In this document: positions 1-8,223 of the stretch, in pieces | Layout: each line of letters starts with the position of its first letter | Position numbering within the stretch: the first letter of the stretch is position 1 | Assembly: GCA_046756245.1 (NCBI GenBank) | Contig: JBHHVZ010000011.1 | Span: 1 to 45,731, forward strand | DNA from: G021776435 sp046756245 | Lineage (GTDB): Bacteria; Pseudomonadota; Alphaproteobacteria; Caulobacterales; Parvularculaceae | Length of the DNA stretch: 45,731 nucleotides | Direction: 5' to 3' | Translations under genes and position numbers: made by a program | The notes under the pieces: model-generated | Seen by the model: only the letters and a program-made list of their open reading frames with translations | Told to the model about the DNA's origin: nothing | Databases searched by the model: none

Positions 1-170
1 GGTGGGGGTGGCGGTTTTCGAGTGATTGGTCGGCGCCCCCCACCCGGGGGCCCACCACTGCATCCTTGTGGGCGAGGTCGTGCGTTTCGACAGTCGCGAA
101 GGCGAACCGCTTGTGTATTTCTCGAGCCATTACGGACGAGGCCTCAAATCATAAAAGCGAAGAGACGCGC

Positions 171-1040
171 ATGAAAGTTTCCTTTCTCGGGCTCGGCGTG
201 ATGGGCTTTCCGATGGCGGGTCATCTCGCGGCCGCCGGGCATGAGACATGCGTTTATAACCGCACCGCCGAAAAAGCCGAGCGTTGGCTCGCCCTGCATC
301 GGGGCCGGCGCGCGGTCGATCCGGCGGAAGCCGCAGCCGGAGCCGATATCGTTTTCGCCTGTCTCGGCGACGACCCGGATGTCGAAACGGTCGCAGCGCA
401 AATCATTCCCGCGCTCCGCCCCGGCGCGGTGTTCGTCGATCACACCACCGCCTCGCCGGCGCTGGCGCGACGCCTGGCGGAAGAGGCGCAGGCGCGCGGC
501 GCCGGCTTTGTGGACGCGCCGGTGTCGGGCGGGCAGGCCGGGGCCGAAAACGGCAAGCTCTCCATCATGTGCGGCGGCGGCGCCGAAGACGTCGAAAAGG
601 CGCGTCCCGCCATGAACGCCTATGCGGCGCGCATCGTTCACGTGGGGCCGTCCGGACACGGTCAATTATGCAAGGCGGTGAACCAGCTCTGCATCGCCGG
701 CGTGTTGCAGGGGCTGGCTGAAGGCGTTCACTTCGCCGAAAGAGCTGGTCTCGACATTGAGCGCGTCCTTGAGGCGATCAGCGGGGGCGCGGCCCAGTCC
801 TGGCAGATGGACAATCGCGCCCGCACCATGGCGGACGACGAATTCGAATTCGGTTTCGCCGTCGACTGGATGCGTAAAGATCTGCGTATTGCGCTAACTG
901 AGGCGCGCGCAAACGGCGCCAAGCTTCCTTTCACGGCGCTCGTCGATCAGTTCTACGCCGACATTCAGGCGATGGGCGGCGGCGGGTGGGATACGTCAAG
1001 CCTCATCCGCCGGCTGACGCCGCCCGCTCGCAGTGAATAA
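171..1040 (+). CDS. NAD(P)-dependent beta-hydroxyacid dehydrogenase (3-hydroxyisobutyrate dehydrogenase family)
   Basis: This 289-residue protein matches the 3-hydroxyisobutyrate / tartronate-semialdehyde reductase family, which oxidises or reduces small beta-hydroxy acids in the cytoplasm. The N-terminus has the Rossmann motif GLGVMG (residues 7-12), followed by the substrate-binding signature DAPVSGG (115-121). The family's catalytic Lys is K168 in GHGQLCKAVNQ. The length is normal for the family. The reading frame is open upstream to 66, but I start at ATG 171 because the conserved Rossmann strand begins there and the preceding residues look unlike protein. It stands alone on the plus strand, with a small gene convergent to it 11 bp downstream. 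The exact substrate cannot be read from sequence. A role in the nearby acyl-CoA or organic-acid catabolism is plausible but inferred. Confidence 0.9.
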   Translation: MKVSFLGLGVMGFPMAGHLAAAGHETCVYNRTAEKAERWLALHRGRRAVDPAEAAAGADIVFACLGDDPDVETVAAQIIPALRPGAVFVDHTTASPALARRLAEEAQARGAGFVDAPVSGGQAGAENGKLSIMCGGGAEDVEKARPAMNAYAARIVHVGPSGHGQLCKAVNQLCIAGVLQGLAEGVHFAERAGLDIERVLEAISGGAAQSWQMDNRARTMADDEFEFGFAVDWMRKDLRIALTEARANGAKLPFTALVDQFYADIQAMGGGGWDTSSLIRRLTPPARSE

Positions 1041-1051
1041 ACCGCAATGCG

Positions 1052-1360
1052 TCAGTGACCAATGCTGCGGAGATAGGAAACGCACTCGCCCTGATTTTTC
1101 CAGCGCGCCCTCGGGCGATCGAAATAGCCGCGCTCTTTCAGATATTGGCAATATTTGACGCCGCCCGTGCGCAGTCGCTTCATGCATTCGCCGAGATTAT
1201 CGAAATATCCCGGATAACGATCGAGATAATACTGACAAAGCTCGACATCGGCGTCCGCGCCCTGAGCGGATTGTGACTGCGCCGCCGACGGGGCCTGAGC
1301 GCTGATCGCCAGACTAGCGGCGAACGCCGCAGCAGCAACGACACGTGTTAACTTAAGCAT
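1052..1360 (-). CDS. Small secreted four-cysteine protein with an internal repeat
   Basis: I do not recognise this 102-residue protein. It begins with a clear signal peptide (basic MLKLTR, then an Ala-rich core, likely cleavage near residue 22-28), so the mature form should be periplasmic or secreted. The mature part holds two similar units. Unit one runs about 42-64 and starts CQYYLDR; unit two runs about 71-98 and starts CQYLKER. Both end in GEC-x-x-x-LR, so the four cysteines (42, 59, 71, 93) lie in matching places and could form one disulphide per unit. I chose ATG 1360 because the signal peptide begins there; an in-frame start at 1399 adds 13 residues. The gene converges with the dehydrogenase at 171-1040 and diverges from the acyl-CoA dehydrogenase. 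Confidence 0.7.
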   Translation of the reverse strand: MLKLTRVVAAAAFAASLAISAQAPSAAQSQSAQGADADVELCQYYLDRYPGYFDNLGECMKRLRTGGVKYCQYLKERGYFDRPRARWKNQGECVSYLRSIGH

Positions 1361-1566
1361 TTGATTCTCCCCACAATTTGGAATTGAAAACGCACGCATA
1401 CAAATCTTCCGAAACTTATCAGCAATGGCGACAATGCCTCCAGCTTAAAGATCAACGTGAACGTTTTATCACCTTGCGCATCCGGGCGGCTGCTAAGGGC
1501 GCTTGCCTGCCAATGAAGGTCCGGTCACCATGCAGTATTCACTTCTTCACTTTGGAAGGCCCGCGA

Positions 1567-2724
1567 ATGCCCGTGCTCGATGTTCCCCAGCCCCGCTGGA
1601 AAACCGATGATCTTGTTTTGTTTGAGGAAGAAGTCGCGAAGTTCTTTTCGCGCGAGCTTGCGCCGCATGTGGAGAAGTGGCGCGAGCAGGGCTGCGTCGA
1701 CCGCTGGGCGTGGGACAAGGCGGGCGAGGCGGGGCTTCTGTGCGCCTCGATGCCGGAGGAATATGGCGGGGCGGGGGGCACGTTCGCCCATGAGCAGGTG
1801 CTGATCGAACAGCAGACAAAGGCCGGCGTCGAGGGCTTCGGCGCCTCGCTCCACAACAACATCGTCGCGCCCTACATCCTTCACTACGGAACCGAGGAAC
1901 AGAAGAGGCGGTGGCTCCCGAAAATGGCGACGGGCGAACTCGTGGGCGCCATCGCCATGACCGAACCCGGAACCGGTTCCGACCTTCAGGGCGTCCGTAC
2001 GACTGCGATCAAGGAAGGCAATCAGTATGTCGTGAACGGACAGAAAACGTTCATCACCAACGGCCAGACCGCCAATCTGATCATCGTCGTCGCCAAGACC
2101 GATCCGGGCGAGGGCGCCAAGGGCGTTTCATTGATGGTGGTCGAAACCGACGGTGCGGAGGGATTCGCGCGTGGGCGCAATCTCAAAAAGCTCGGCCTCA
2201 AGGCGCAGGACACGTCGGAGCTTTTCTTCGACGACGTCAAGATCCCGACCAAAAGCCTTCTTGGAACCGAGGAAGGACAGGGGTTCTTCCAGCTCATGCA
2301 GCAGCTTCCGCAAGAGCGCCATCAGATCGCCGTGCAGGCGATGGCGGTTATCGAGCGCGCGCTTGAATTGACCATCGATTATGTGAAAGAGCGCCATGCT
2401 TTCGGCAAGCCGATCATCGCGTTTCAGAACACCCAGTTCGTTCTGGCCGAGGCGAAAGCGAAGGCGACCATGGCGCGAGTCTTCGCCGATCACTGTACGG
2501 AGTTATTGATCGAAAGAAAACTCGATCCGGCGACGGCCTCGATGTCGAAAATGCTCTTGACCGATCTCGAAAACGAAATCGTCGACGACTGCCTGCAGCT
2601 TTTCGGCGGCTACGGTTATATGGACGAATATCCGATCAGCCGCATGTACGCCGACGCGCGCGTTCAGCGAATCTACGGCGGCACGAATGAGATTATGAAG
2701 CTGTTGATCGCGCGGTCGCTTTAG
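1567..2724 (+). CDS. Acyl-CoA dehydrogenase
   Basis: This 385-residue flavoprotein carries out the alpha,beta-dehydrogenation of an acyl-CoA thioester and passes electrons to electron-transfer flavoprotein. Visible family signatures are AMTEPGTGSDLQG in the middle domain, FITNGQ, the helical C-terminal domain with QLFGGYGYMDEYP, and the catalytic base E375 in YGGTNEI. Length and domain order are normal. The start at ATG 1567 has GGAAGG eight bases upstream; the frame stays open to 1378 but those 63 residues do not resemble the family. It is followed after about 56 bp by an unrelated sugar-modification pair, so it appears to be a single-gene unit. Substrate chain length or branching cannot be judged. 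Confidence 0.93.
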   Translation: MPVLDVPQPRWKTDDLVLFEEEVAKFFSRELAPHVEKWREQGCVDRWAWDKAGEAGLLCASMPEEYGGAGGTFAHEQVLIEQQTKAGVEGFGASLHNNIVAPYILHYGTEEQKRRWLPKMATGELVGAIAMTEPGTGSDLQGVRTTAIKEGNQYVVNGQKTFITNGQTANLIIVVAKTDPGEGAKGVSLMVVETDGAEGFARGRNLKKLGLKAQDTSELFFDDVKIPTKSLLGTEEGQGFFQLMQQLPQERHQIAVQAMAVIERALELTIDYVKERHAFGKPIIAFQNTQFVLAEAKAKATMARVFADHCTELLIERKLDPATASMSKMLLTDLENEIVDDCLQLFGGYGYMDEYPISRMYADARVQRIYGGTNEIMKLLIARSL

Positions 2725-2780
2725 CGCGCGATTTGTCTCTGTTGAACCGGCGTCATTATCACAATAAATTCGTCGGCGGT

Positions 2781-3545
2781 ATGAATGACAAGCGGTACAA
2801 TTTTGATAATCTCGCCTGCGGATTAATTGCGGCTCACCCAGGCCATGAAGGCCTGCTCTATGGCTGGCTTGAATTAGCGAAACCGCATGTCTTCATCCTC
2901 AGCGATGGATCCGGAGTGACCGGAAAGAGCCGGTTGGAATATTCGCGCACGTTGATTAGAGCCGCCGCCGCTCTCGAAGGCGTCGTATTTGGCGGATGCA
3001 GCGACCGCCGGTGGTATCAGTCTATGCTCGAAGGCGACATAAATCTGTTTACGAGTTGTCAGGATGAAATATTTGCAGCGGCGGCGGCGAACAAGATTCG
3101 CATGATCGTGACGGATCCGGTGGAGTTTTATAATCCGCTCCATGATCTTGCGAATGCGATGGCGCACGGCGTTGCGGAGCGATTATCCGAACAGAAAGAT
3201 TCTCAGACGCATGTCTGGACTTATGAAATCGTAAGATCGCGGCGCCATGACGCCGACTCGTTGAAGATACGCTTGGACAAGGAGCAGAGTGCCCGTAAAC
3301 TCAGTGCTGCAGAGTCTTATTCGCCGCTATCTTCGGAAGTTCGTGAATTTGAGGAACAACTACACGCAGATAACGAACGCTTGTTCGCGGACGACGCGTA
3401 TTTCGATTGGCCAATAGAACTTGGGTTTGAACCGTATTACGAAGAAGTCGGCAGGAAGCGCACGCTTCAAGGTAAATATGAGAAAGTCATAACCTATCGA
3501 GAGCATGTTCGACCCATTGCGCTGTCGATCGGCGCAGGCCAATAG
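2781..3545 (+). CDS. PIG-L/LmbE-like hydrolase (AHPGHE variant)
   Basis: The 254-residue product resembles a branch of the PIG-L/LmbE fold, zinc-dependent N-deacetylases of amino sugars. Instead of the usual AHPDDE metal motif it has AHPGHE (residues 18-23). Other recognisable pieces are FILSDGSG and DPVEFYNPLHD, the latter placed where family members carry a late acidic/His motif. A longer TTG start at 2733 is possible; I prefer ATG 2781 because it sits just before the first strand, though neither site has a good Shine-Dalgarno sequence. The stop is 13 bp before a glycosyltransferase gene, so the two probably form an operon for modifying a surface glycan (inference). The loss of one Asp in the metal motif makes the activity uncertain. 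Confidence 0.6.
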   Translation: MNDKRYNFDNLACGLIAAHPGHEGLLYGWLELAKPHVFILSDGSGVTGKSRLEYSRTLIRAAAALEGVVFGGCSDRRWYQSMLEGDINLFTSCQDEIFAAAAANKIRMIVTDPVEFYNPLHDLANAMAHGVAERLSEQKDSQTHVWTYEIVRSRRHDADSLKIRLDKEQSARKLSAAESYSPLSSEVREFEEQLHADNERLFADDAYFDWPIELGFEPYYEEVGRKRTLQGKYEKVITYREHVRPIALSIGAGQ

Positions 3546-3558
3546 CGGGAGGGAATGC

Positions 3559-4368
3559 TTGAAAGTCGCAGCGATCTTGGCCGTCAGAAACGAAAGGCCT
3601 TATCTTTGGAATTGCCTGACTCATCTGATAGAGAACGGCGTCGATTACTGCCTGATCGATAATGATTCGGAAGACGGCGTGCGGGAGCTGCTTAACCGCG
3701 ACCCGTTCAAACAGCATTTGATTGAATACATTTTCTATCCGTATAAAGGCTACTTTGACTGGCGAGGCTTGATGACGGTGCGCGAGAAGGCGGCGGCGCG
3801 CAGCGGGGCAGACTGGGTTCTGTTCGTTTCCGCAGACGAGATAATGCATTCGTACAAAGAAAATGAAACGCTTGTCGATGCGATCGAACGAGTCGCAAAG
3901 TCGGGCGCCGACGTTATCGATTTTGACGAATTCGTATTCCTGCCTGTTGAAATTGAATACGTTTCCGATCTGAAGGGGTTTCAACCTTTGCGCCATTACT
4001 ATTTTTTTCAGCCATATCAGCCGCGCCTTATGAGGGCGAGAAAGCGCGAGCTGAATGTGTCGCATATTGATGCAGGCGGACATACATTTTCGGGCGGCCC
4101 GATTTCACTGGCCGACGAGCCGTTTGTAATGAGGCATTATATGTTCAGAAATCAGGAGCATGCTTTACGAAAATACAAGGAGCGCGTATTTTCCGAAGCT
4201 GAAATCGCGCGTGGTTGGCATCGAAATAGATACAATATAGAAACACAGCGATTTATTTTTCCGTCCGCCGCACGTCTGCTTCGCCTGCCTCGGAAAGACG
4301 CACGGATGCTGGAAAAGTCTACGCCGTATGAACGGCACTATTGGGAATGGCCAGAACCGACGCGCTAG
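3559..4368 (+). CDS. Family 2-like glycosyltransferase
   Basis: The protein (269 residues from the proposed start) looks like a small GT-A glycosyltransferase of the Glyco_tranf_2 type. It begins with a beta strand and the motif AILAVRNE (residues 5-12), then LIDNDSEDG, and an acidic motif SADE with D93 and E94 at the place of the metal-binding DxD. I propose TTG 3559 as the start: GGGAGGGA lies a few bases upstream and the conserved strand begins at once, whereas ATG 3505 lies inside the previous gene. The stop codon TAG is part of a CTAG that begins a degenerate palindromic repeat. The gene is paired with the PIG-L-like gene before it, which suggests glycan or polysaccharide decoration. Donor and acceptor sugars are unknown. 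Confidence 0.72.
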   Translation: MKVAAILAVRNERPYLWNCLTHLIENGVDYCLIDNDSEDGVRELLNRDPFKQHLIEYIFYPYKGYFDWRGLMTVREKAAARSGADWVLFVSADEIMHSYKENETLVDAIERVAKSGADVIDFDEFVFLPVEIEYVSDLKGFQPLRHYYFFQPYQPRLMRARKRELNVSHIDAGGHTFSGGPISLADEPFVMRHYMFRNQEHALRKYKERVFSEAEIARGWHRNRYNIETQRFIFPSAARLLRLPRKDARMLEKSTPYERHYWEWPEPTR

Positions 4369-4430
4369 TGGATCGAATTTGACTTTTGAATCCCGTGAGT
4401 CCCGATTGCGGCAAGGGCGTTCTCATCGCG
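4366..4430. repeat. Degenerate one-armed copy of a CTAG-ended palindromic repeat
   Basis: Starting at the glycosyltransferase stop codon, the sequence follows the reverse complement of the repeat at 32025-32090: CTAGTGGA, then CGAATTTGAC, then TTTGA-TCCCG and TTGCGGC with a few changes. The second arm of the palindrome is not recognisable, so this is a decayed copy. Confidence 0.55.
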
Positions 4431-4471
4431 CGTACGTTTCAGGACGGCCGGCGATCCGGCGTCGTCCCCTC

Positions 4472-4577
4472 ATTGCCGAAAGGGTCTGTTTCGAAAAACG
4501 AAAAAACGGAAACCCGCTGATTCCGGACGCTACAGCGCCAAAGGGTCCATTTTGTCCATTTTGGAACGTTGGGGGAA
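4472..4577. repeat. Dispersed ~110-bp repeat, copy A
   Basis: This stretch shares several blocks in the same order with 38864-38982. Examples are AAAGGGT followed by TGTTT, AAAAACGAAA, ACCCGC with GATT and GACG, and the strongest block AAAGGGTC-ATTTTGTCCATTTT followed by GAACGT and GGGAAC. No gene is visible in it. The copies are in the same orientation and about 34 kb apart. I see no transposase motif and no flanking target duplication, so it is best described as a non-coding dispersed repeat of unknown function. Confidence 0.65.
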
Positions 4578-4874
4578 CGCGCAACGATACATTGCGCCAA
4601 GCGCGGCGCCGTTTCTTCGAGTCACCTGCGTTTCATGGAGATTCACATTATCAAAGAGCGCGGGTTCGCGCCGCCCGAAAATGACGCGACGCGAACACTC
4701 TAAATCGGTCCCAAAGGGCGGGGATAAGTTTTTTCAAATTCAGCTCCGAACCCGCGCGGCGCAAGGCTTCAAGCTGTGGGATAGATTTCGGGAATTGCTC
4801 GCGGCCGGCGGATGATCCTGCGCTGCAATGTGCGACTAAAACGACGCCGACATGCTTTTTGACGCGAACGCGTG
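4578..4874. other. Intergenic stretch without a convincing gene
   Basis: A short plus-strand frame (4681-4815, 44 residues, starting MTRREHSKSV) is open here. It lacks a ribosome-binding site and I recognise no family. I treat the stretch as non-coding spacer between the dispersed repeat and the DUF465 gene. Confidence 0.4.
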
Positions 4875-5114
4875 TTATTTCTTGGCAAGGACCGCCGCGA
4901 TCTCGTCCTTGATATGCAGCCGGCGTTTGCGCAGATCGACAAGGCGCTCGTCGGACGCCGCCTCCTCTTCGGTCTCGATGCGGAGGATTTCGCCGTTGAC
5001 CTCGTTATATTCTTCGGCGAGGCGCGCAAAGTGCGGGTCGCTGTCCTTGAGCGCCTGAAGCCTGTCTGCGTCCTGCGGAAACTCCTCGGGAAGATCGTGG
5101 GATGAATAGGGCAA
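4875..5114 (-). CDS. YdcH-family (DUF465) small coiled-coil protein
   Basis: The 79-residue product fits the DUF465/YdcH family: a short, highly charged, all-helical protein with the pattern DP-FARLAEEYNEVN near residue 26 and a heptad-rich C-terminal half ending RRLHIKDEIAAVLAKK. Members are common in alphaproteobacteria and their function is not established; the helices suggest a coiled-coil dimer in the cytoplasm. The start ATG 5114 has GGAGA about nine bases upstream on its strand. It is a single-gene unit upstream of, and on the opposite strand from, the tRNA gene. Confidence 0.85.
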   Translation of the reverse strand: MPYSSHDLPEEFPQDADRLQALKDSDPHFARLAEEYNEVNGEILRIETEEEAASDERLVDLRKRRLHIKDEIAAVLAKK

Positions 5115-5279
5115 GGGAATCTCTCCTTGACGATAGGTTCAGTCCCAAAAGGGTCCCGCTCGTTCAGCCCCGATTCAATCCTGCATAATGTCGCGCGCGT
5201 AGCGACGGGGCGGCGCCGAATTCGCCTGCCGGGCCCCTTGCATGACGCCTCAATTGGGATATGTAAGCTGCTCGGCGCT

Positions 5280-5353
5280 GCGGGTATAGCTCAATGGTAG
5301 AGCCACAGCCTTCCAAGCTGAAGATGCGGGTTCGATTCCCGCTACCCGCTCCA
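5280..5353 (+). tRNA. tRNA-Gly (anticodon TCC)
   Basis: A complete cloverleaf can be drawn. The acceptor stem is GCGGGTA (5280-5286) with TACCCGC (5343-5349), the D-loop contains AGCTCAATGGTAGAGC, the anticodon loop is CTTCCAA giving anticodon TCC, and the T-arm is GCGGGTTCGATTCCCGC. The CCA end is encoded (5351-5353). The TCC anticodon reads GGA and GGG glycine codons. It stands alone, not in a tRNA cluster, and I see no integrase or attachment-site repeat next to it. Confidence 0.97.
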
Positions 5354-5391
5354 AGCCGCTTTTCGTCTCGCCGGACGGGCGCCGCGCCGCT

Positions 5392-5859
5392 TTAACCGTC
5401 CGTCTCTGTAGCCTTGGCCGTCACCATTTTGAGACCGCCGGCGACGCGCCCGACAAGCTCGTTTTCGGGATCGAGTCCGTGCCGCCTGGCGATGAAGCGC
5501 ATGTCGTTGTAGGCGACCCAGACTGTTCCGGACTCGTCCTCGTAAACCAACGCTTTGAGCGGCAGATCGAGGCCGATCGACTGACTCATCGCCATAAGTT
5601 GCGATCCGACGGCGGGATTGCCGAAGATAATGAGCGTGGTTGGGCGCAGGGATTGTCCCGCGGCGGCTGCGCCGGCGGCGTGGTCGATTTTATTGAAGAC
5701 GGTGATGCCGCGTTCGGCCAGGGCGACCTCTAGTCTTGCGACCGTATCGTCGAATGAATTGGCGCTTTGCTTCGCGGCGAGGCCGTCGCCTGCGAGCGCC
5801 GCGCTGTAACTGATTGCGGCAAGGGCGAAAACGGCGGCGGCCAGAACTGTTCTGATCAT
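5392..5859 (-). CDS. Exported DUF302-domain protein
   Basis: The 155-residue protein starts with a signal peptide (MIRTVLAAAVFALAAISYSA, likely cleaved near ALAG), followed by a DUF302 domain. Typical parts are the opening helix with VARLEVALAERGITVFNKIDHAAGA, the strand TTLIIFGNPAVGSQLM, and LPLKALVYEDESG-VWVAYND. DUF302 domains are small alpha/beta folds of unknown biochemical role. The start at ATG 5859 has AGGAGAG close upstream; the frame runs open to 6057 but the extra part is upstream non-coding sequence. It is divergent from the OsmC-like gene. The mature protein is expected in the periplasm. Confidence 0.85.
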   Translation of the reverse strand: MIRTVLAAAVFALAAISYSAALAGDGLAAKQSANSFDDTVARLEVALAERGITVFNKIDHAAGAAAAGQSLRPTTLIIFGNPAVGSQLMAMSQSIGLDLPLKALVYEDESGTVWVAYNDMRFIARRHGLDPENELVGRVAGGLKMVTAKATETDG

Positions 5860-6163
5860 GCGTGCTCTCCTGTTTTCAACGGCGCGTTGAACCATATTAA
5901 ATTGAAGCTGCAACATATTGGAACCCTGTCCATCGTTCGGCGCAAGGGGATAGGGCCTTCCCGCCGGTTGCGACGGGAAAATCAGTCCCTTGTTCAGCGA
6001 GTTAAAAGTTATAATAGACGCGTTTGCCGCGGCCGGATTCGGTTTATCGGGCCTCAAGGCTTGCGGCGCGCGTCATAGCTGGTCTATAATGATAGTTGCA
6101 GCTACAACGAATTTTAAATTCACGCCTACGCCGATCTTCCATGTCGGAGAAAGCAACGCCGTC

Positions 6164-7333
6164 ATGCCGTCAATCGAAAGCCTCAATGCTCCGCTCGCCT
6201 TCAAGGCCCGGTTAGACGGCGCGCCGCCCGACGATCTCGCCACGGACGAAGAAAGCGCAATCGTCGTCAAGTCGCGATCGCTCGAGGGCATGCAGAAGGA
6301 GGCGCTCGTCCATAACGGGCGAACCGGGGCGGCCTGGCGGATGACCTGCGACGAGGGGCCGTATCTGAACGGCACGGATCTGGCGCCGTTTCCGCTCGCC
6401 TTTTTCACCGCCGGCATGGCGATCTCGATCACGTCGAATATCTGCGCCATCGCCAAAGGCGAGGGCGAAGACGTTGGCGGGCTCGAAATCACCCTCGATA
6501 ATTATTACACGATGGAGGGTTCGGCCGTACGCGGCGACATGACCGGCGGCGCGCTGCCGGCCGAACTCTCTGTGAAGGCGCCGGGGATCGGCGCCGGCAG
6601 GCTGCAGGAAATCGCCGACGCGGCCGTGCGCCTGTCGCCGGCGGCGGCGTTTCTGCGCGACGTGCTGATCAGCGAGTTTTCCCTCCATCACAACGGCGCG
6701 CTGGTTGCCGCCGGCGCCGTGAAGTCGACGGTTGCGGAAATTCTTCCGCCGCCGACCGGCGATTTCGATCGCATCAGCCGGGACAAGGGCGCGGCCCCCT
6801 CGGCGCCGATCCTCAACAAACTGGAATCAGCCGAAAAGCTGTTCGACGTCGAAGGCGGCGTAGGAACAAGTCTGCATGCGGAGCAAAAACGGCTCCTGCA
6901 TGTTCGCGCCGTCGTTCATGTCAATGAGGAAGGCTTTTATGACGCGCGCATCCAGCTCTTTAAGCCGATCGGCAGCGTCTTTCGCTTTATTGGGGATGAC
7001 CCGCCGCATCGGGGCGGCCGCGGTCTTGCGCCGAGCGGGCTCGATTATCTCTCGGCCGGCGTCGCCTTTTGCTATATGACGCAGCTCGGCCGCTATGCGC
7101 AGATCGTCAAACAGGATCTTGAATCCTATGAACTCGTCCAGCTCACGCGATTTGGCGCCCCGGCCCCGTCGCTTGACGACGGCGAGGCTTCAGCCCGTCC
7201 GGTGGTCACCCATGTTTACGTGAATTCAGCCGAAGAGCTGGAAAAAGTGCAGAAATTGATCCTGATGGGCGAGCAGACCTGCTTCTTGCATGCCGCACTG
7301 CGTTCAAGCAATCCGGTGAACATTCACGTTTAG
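6164..7333 (+). CDS. Two-domain OsmC-like protein
   Basis: This 389-residue protein looks like a tandem fusion of two OsmC/Ohr folds, about twice the usual length. The first half contains DLAPFPLAFFTAGMA, equivalent to the core helix of OsmC. The second half contains PSGLDYLSAGVAFCYMTQLGRYA with C303 and later QTCFLHAALRS with C373, the positions of the redox Cys pair of OsmC/Ohr. The first half keeps no matching pair, so only the second domain looks redox-competent. Family members reduce organic hydroperoxides or bind acyl/thiol compounds, but tandem versions are poorly characterised. ATG 6164 is preceded by GGAGAAAG; the upstream open frame to 5990 overlaps the divergent promoter region. 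Its neighbours are a MarR gene and a TRAP transporter. Confidence 0.75.
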   Translation: MPSIESLNAPLAFKARLDGAPPDDLATDEESAIVVKSRSLEGMQKEALVHNGRTGAAWRMTCDEGPYLNGTDLAPFPLAFFTAGMAISITSNICAIAKGEGEDVGGLEITLDNYYTMEGSAVRGDMTGGALPAELSVKAPGIGAGRLQEIADAAVRLSPAAAFLRDVLISEFSLHHNGALVAAGAVKSTVAEILPPPTGDFDRISRDKGAAPSAPILNKLESAEKLFDVEGGVGTSLHAEQKRLLHVRAVVHVNEEGFYDARIQLFKPIGSVFRFIGDDPPHRGGRGLAPSGLDYLSAGVAFCYMTQLGRYAQIVKQDLESYELVQLTRFGAPAPSLDDGEASARPVVTHVYVNSAEELEKVQKLILMGEQTCFLHAALRSSNPVNIHV

Positions 7334-7391
7334 AAAACAGCGGCGCGCGCGTTTTGTTAACGGAGGGCGCGCAGTTCCGGGCGAGCGCCGA

Positions 7392-7943
7392 TTACTTATC
7401 GCCGACGTCCGAGAGGTCTTCTCTTTCTTCGTGCGCCAGCCAGTCGAGCTGGCCGGTGAGCTTGTCGAGAATCACGAAGAGCTGTGCGCGTTCTTCCTTG
7501 GTCAGGACCGATTCAAGTACGCGCGCGCGCATGCGCGAGAGCGGCACCATGCGGTCGTGCATGTCGGTGCCTTTTTGGGTCAGATGGACGAGCTGTTTGC
7601 GTCCGTCGCGTCCGTCGGGCAATCGCTTGACGATGCCGCGGCGCTCGAGCGTCGAGATGGCGCGGCTGACGGTGGCCTTGTCGAAAGCGGCGGGGCCGAC
7701 CATGTCGGCGGCGCTGATCGGGCCGACGTCGCCGAGAATGGCGATTACGCGCCATTCGCGAATGCCGAGTCCGAACCGTTTCTGAAACAGCCGCGACGCG
7801 CCGATCGACAGCATTCGCGCCACTTGACTGAGCCGAAACGGCAGGTGACGCGACAAGTCGAGCCGCTCCCGAGTCATGAGATCGTCGCCATGAGAACGGC
7901 GCGCCGACGCTTCGGCGTTTTCCGGGTTCTGCGCGCTGTTCAT
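7392..7943 (-). CDS. MarR-family transcriptional regulator
   Basis: The protein (183 residues from ATG 7943; ATG 7877 and an upstream start at 7994 are alternatives) has the MarR winged-helix layout. There is a dimerisation helix, then ISAADMVGPAAFDKATVSRAISTLERRGIVKRLPDGRDGRKQ as helix-turn-helix plus wing, and a C-terminal helix with TKEERAQLFVILDKL. MarR proteins are usually repressors released by small aromatic or phenolic ligands. It is divergent from the TRAP transporter genes with about 280 bp between them, so control of that transporter and of itself is likely (inference). Confidence 0.9.
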   Translation of the reverse strand: MNSAQNPENAEASARRSHGDDLMTRERLDLSRHLPFRLSQVARMLSIGASRLFQKRFGLGIREWRVIAILGDVGPISAADMVGPAAFDKATVSRAISTLERRGIVKRLPDGRDGRKQLVHLTQKGTDMHDRMVPLSRMRARVLESVLTKEERAQLFVILDKLTGQLDWLAHEEREDLSDVGDK

Positions 7944-7995
7944 TATCCGTGCCGCCGCCTCGTAAAATTCGCGCCTATAAACGCGGCGCTGCAAT

Positions 7996-8006
7996 CGTTG
8001 TCAACG
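7996..8006. promoter_or_regulatory. Possible MarR operator
   Basis: CGTTG-T-CAACG is a perfect 5-bp-arm palindrome lying about 50 bp upstream of the marR start in the marR/dctP divergent region. Its place fits an autoregulatory site, but it is short and could be chance. Confidence 0.3.
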
Positions 8007-8223
8007 TTCGTTTTGTAGGAACTGCATCGACTCGGGACAATAAATAAGGCGGACAATCGGCGGGGCCAATGAGGCGAAGCGGCGCTGATCGACTCGAGAA
8101 AGGGCTAGGCGTTGCGTTATATGGTTGCAGCCGCAAGCAATTTCGACATAGTGTTCTTTTGAGCCCGCGGCGCCAAATCTCCAGGGCGCGCAATCCAACC
8201 ACGAGGAAGGCGTAGAGCGCTGC

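Noticed and set aside
1..44. GGTGGGGG / CCCCCACC inverted repeat at the left edge as a terminator
   Set aside because: The arms are only 8 bp with a long loop and no T run, and the upstream gene is not in the window.
4328..4684. 118-codon plus-strand frame after the glycosyltransferase
   Set aside because: It overlaps the end of the glycosyltransferase and then runs through two repeats, and it has no ribosome-binding site and no protein-like pattern.
5280..5353. tRNA-Gly as an integration site for a mobile island
   Set aside because: No integrase gene and no repeat of the tRNA 3' end were seen in the window.
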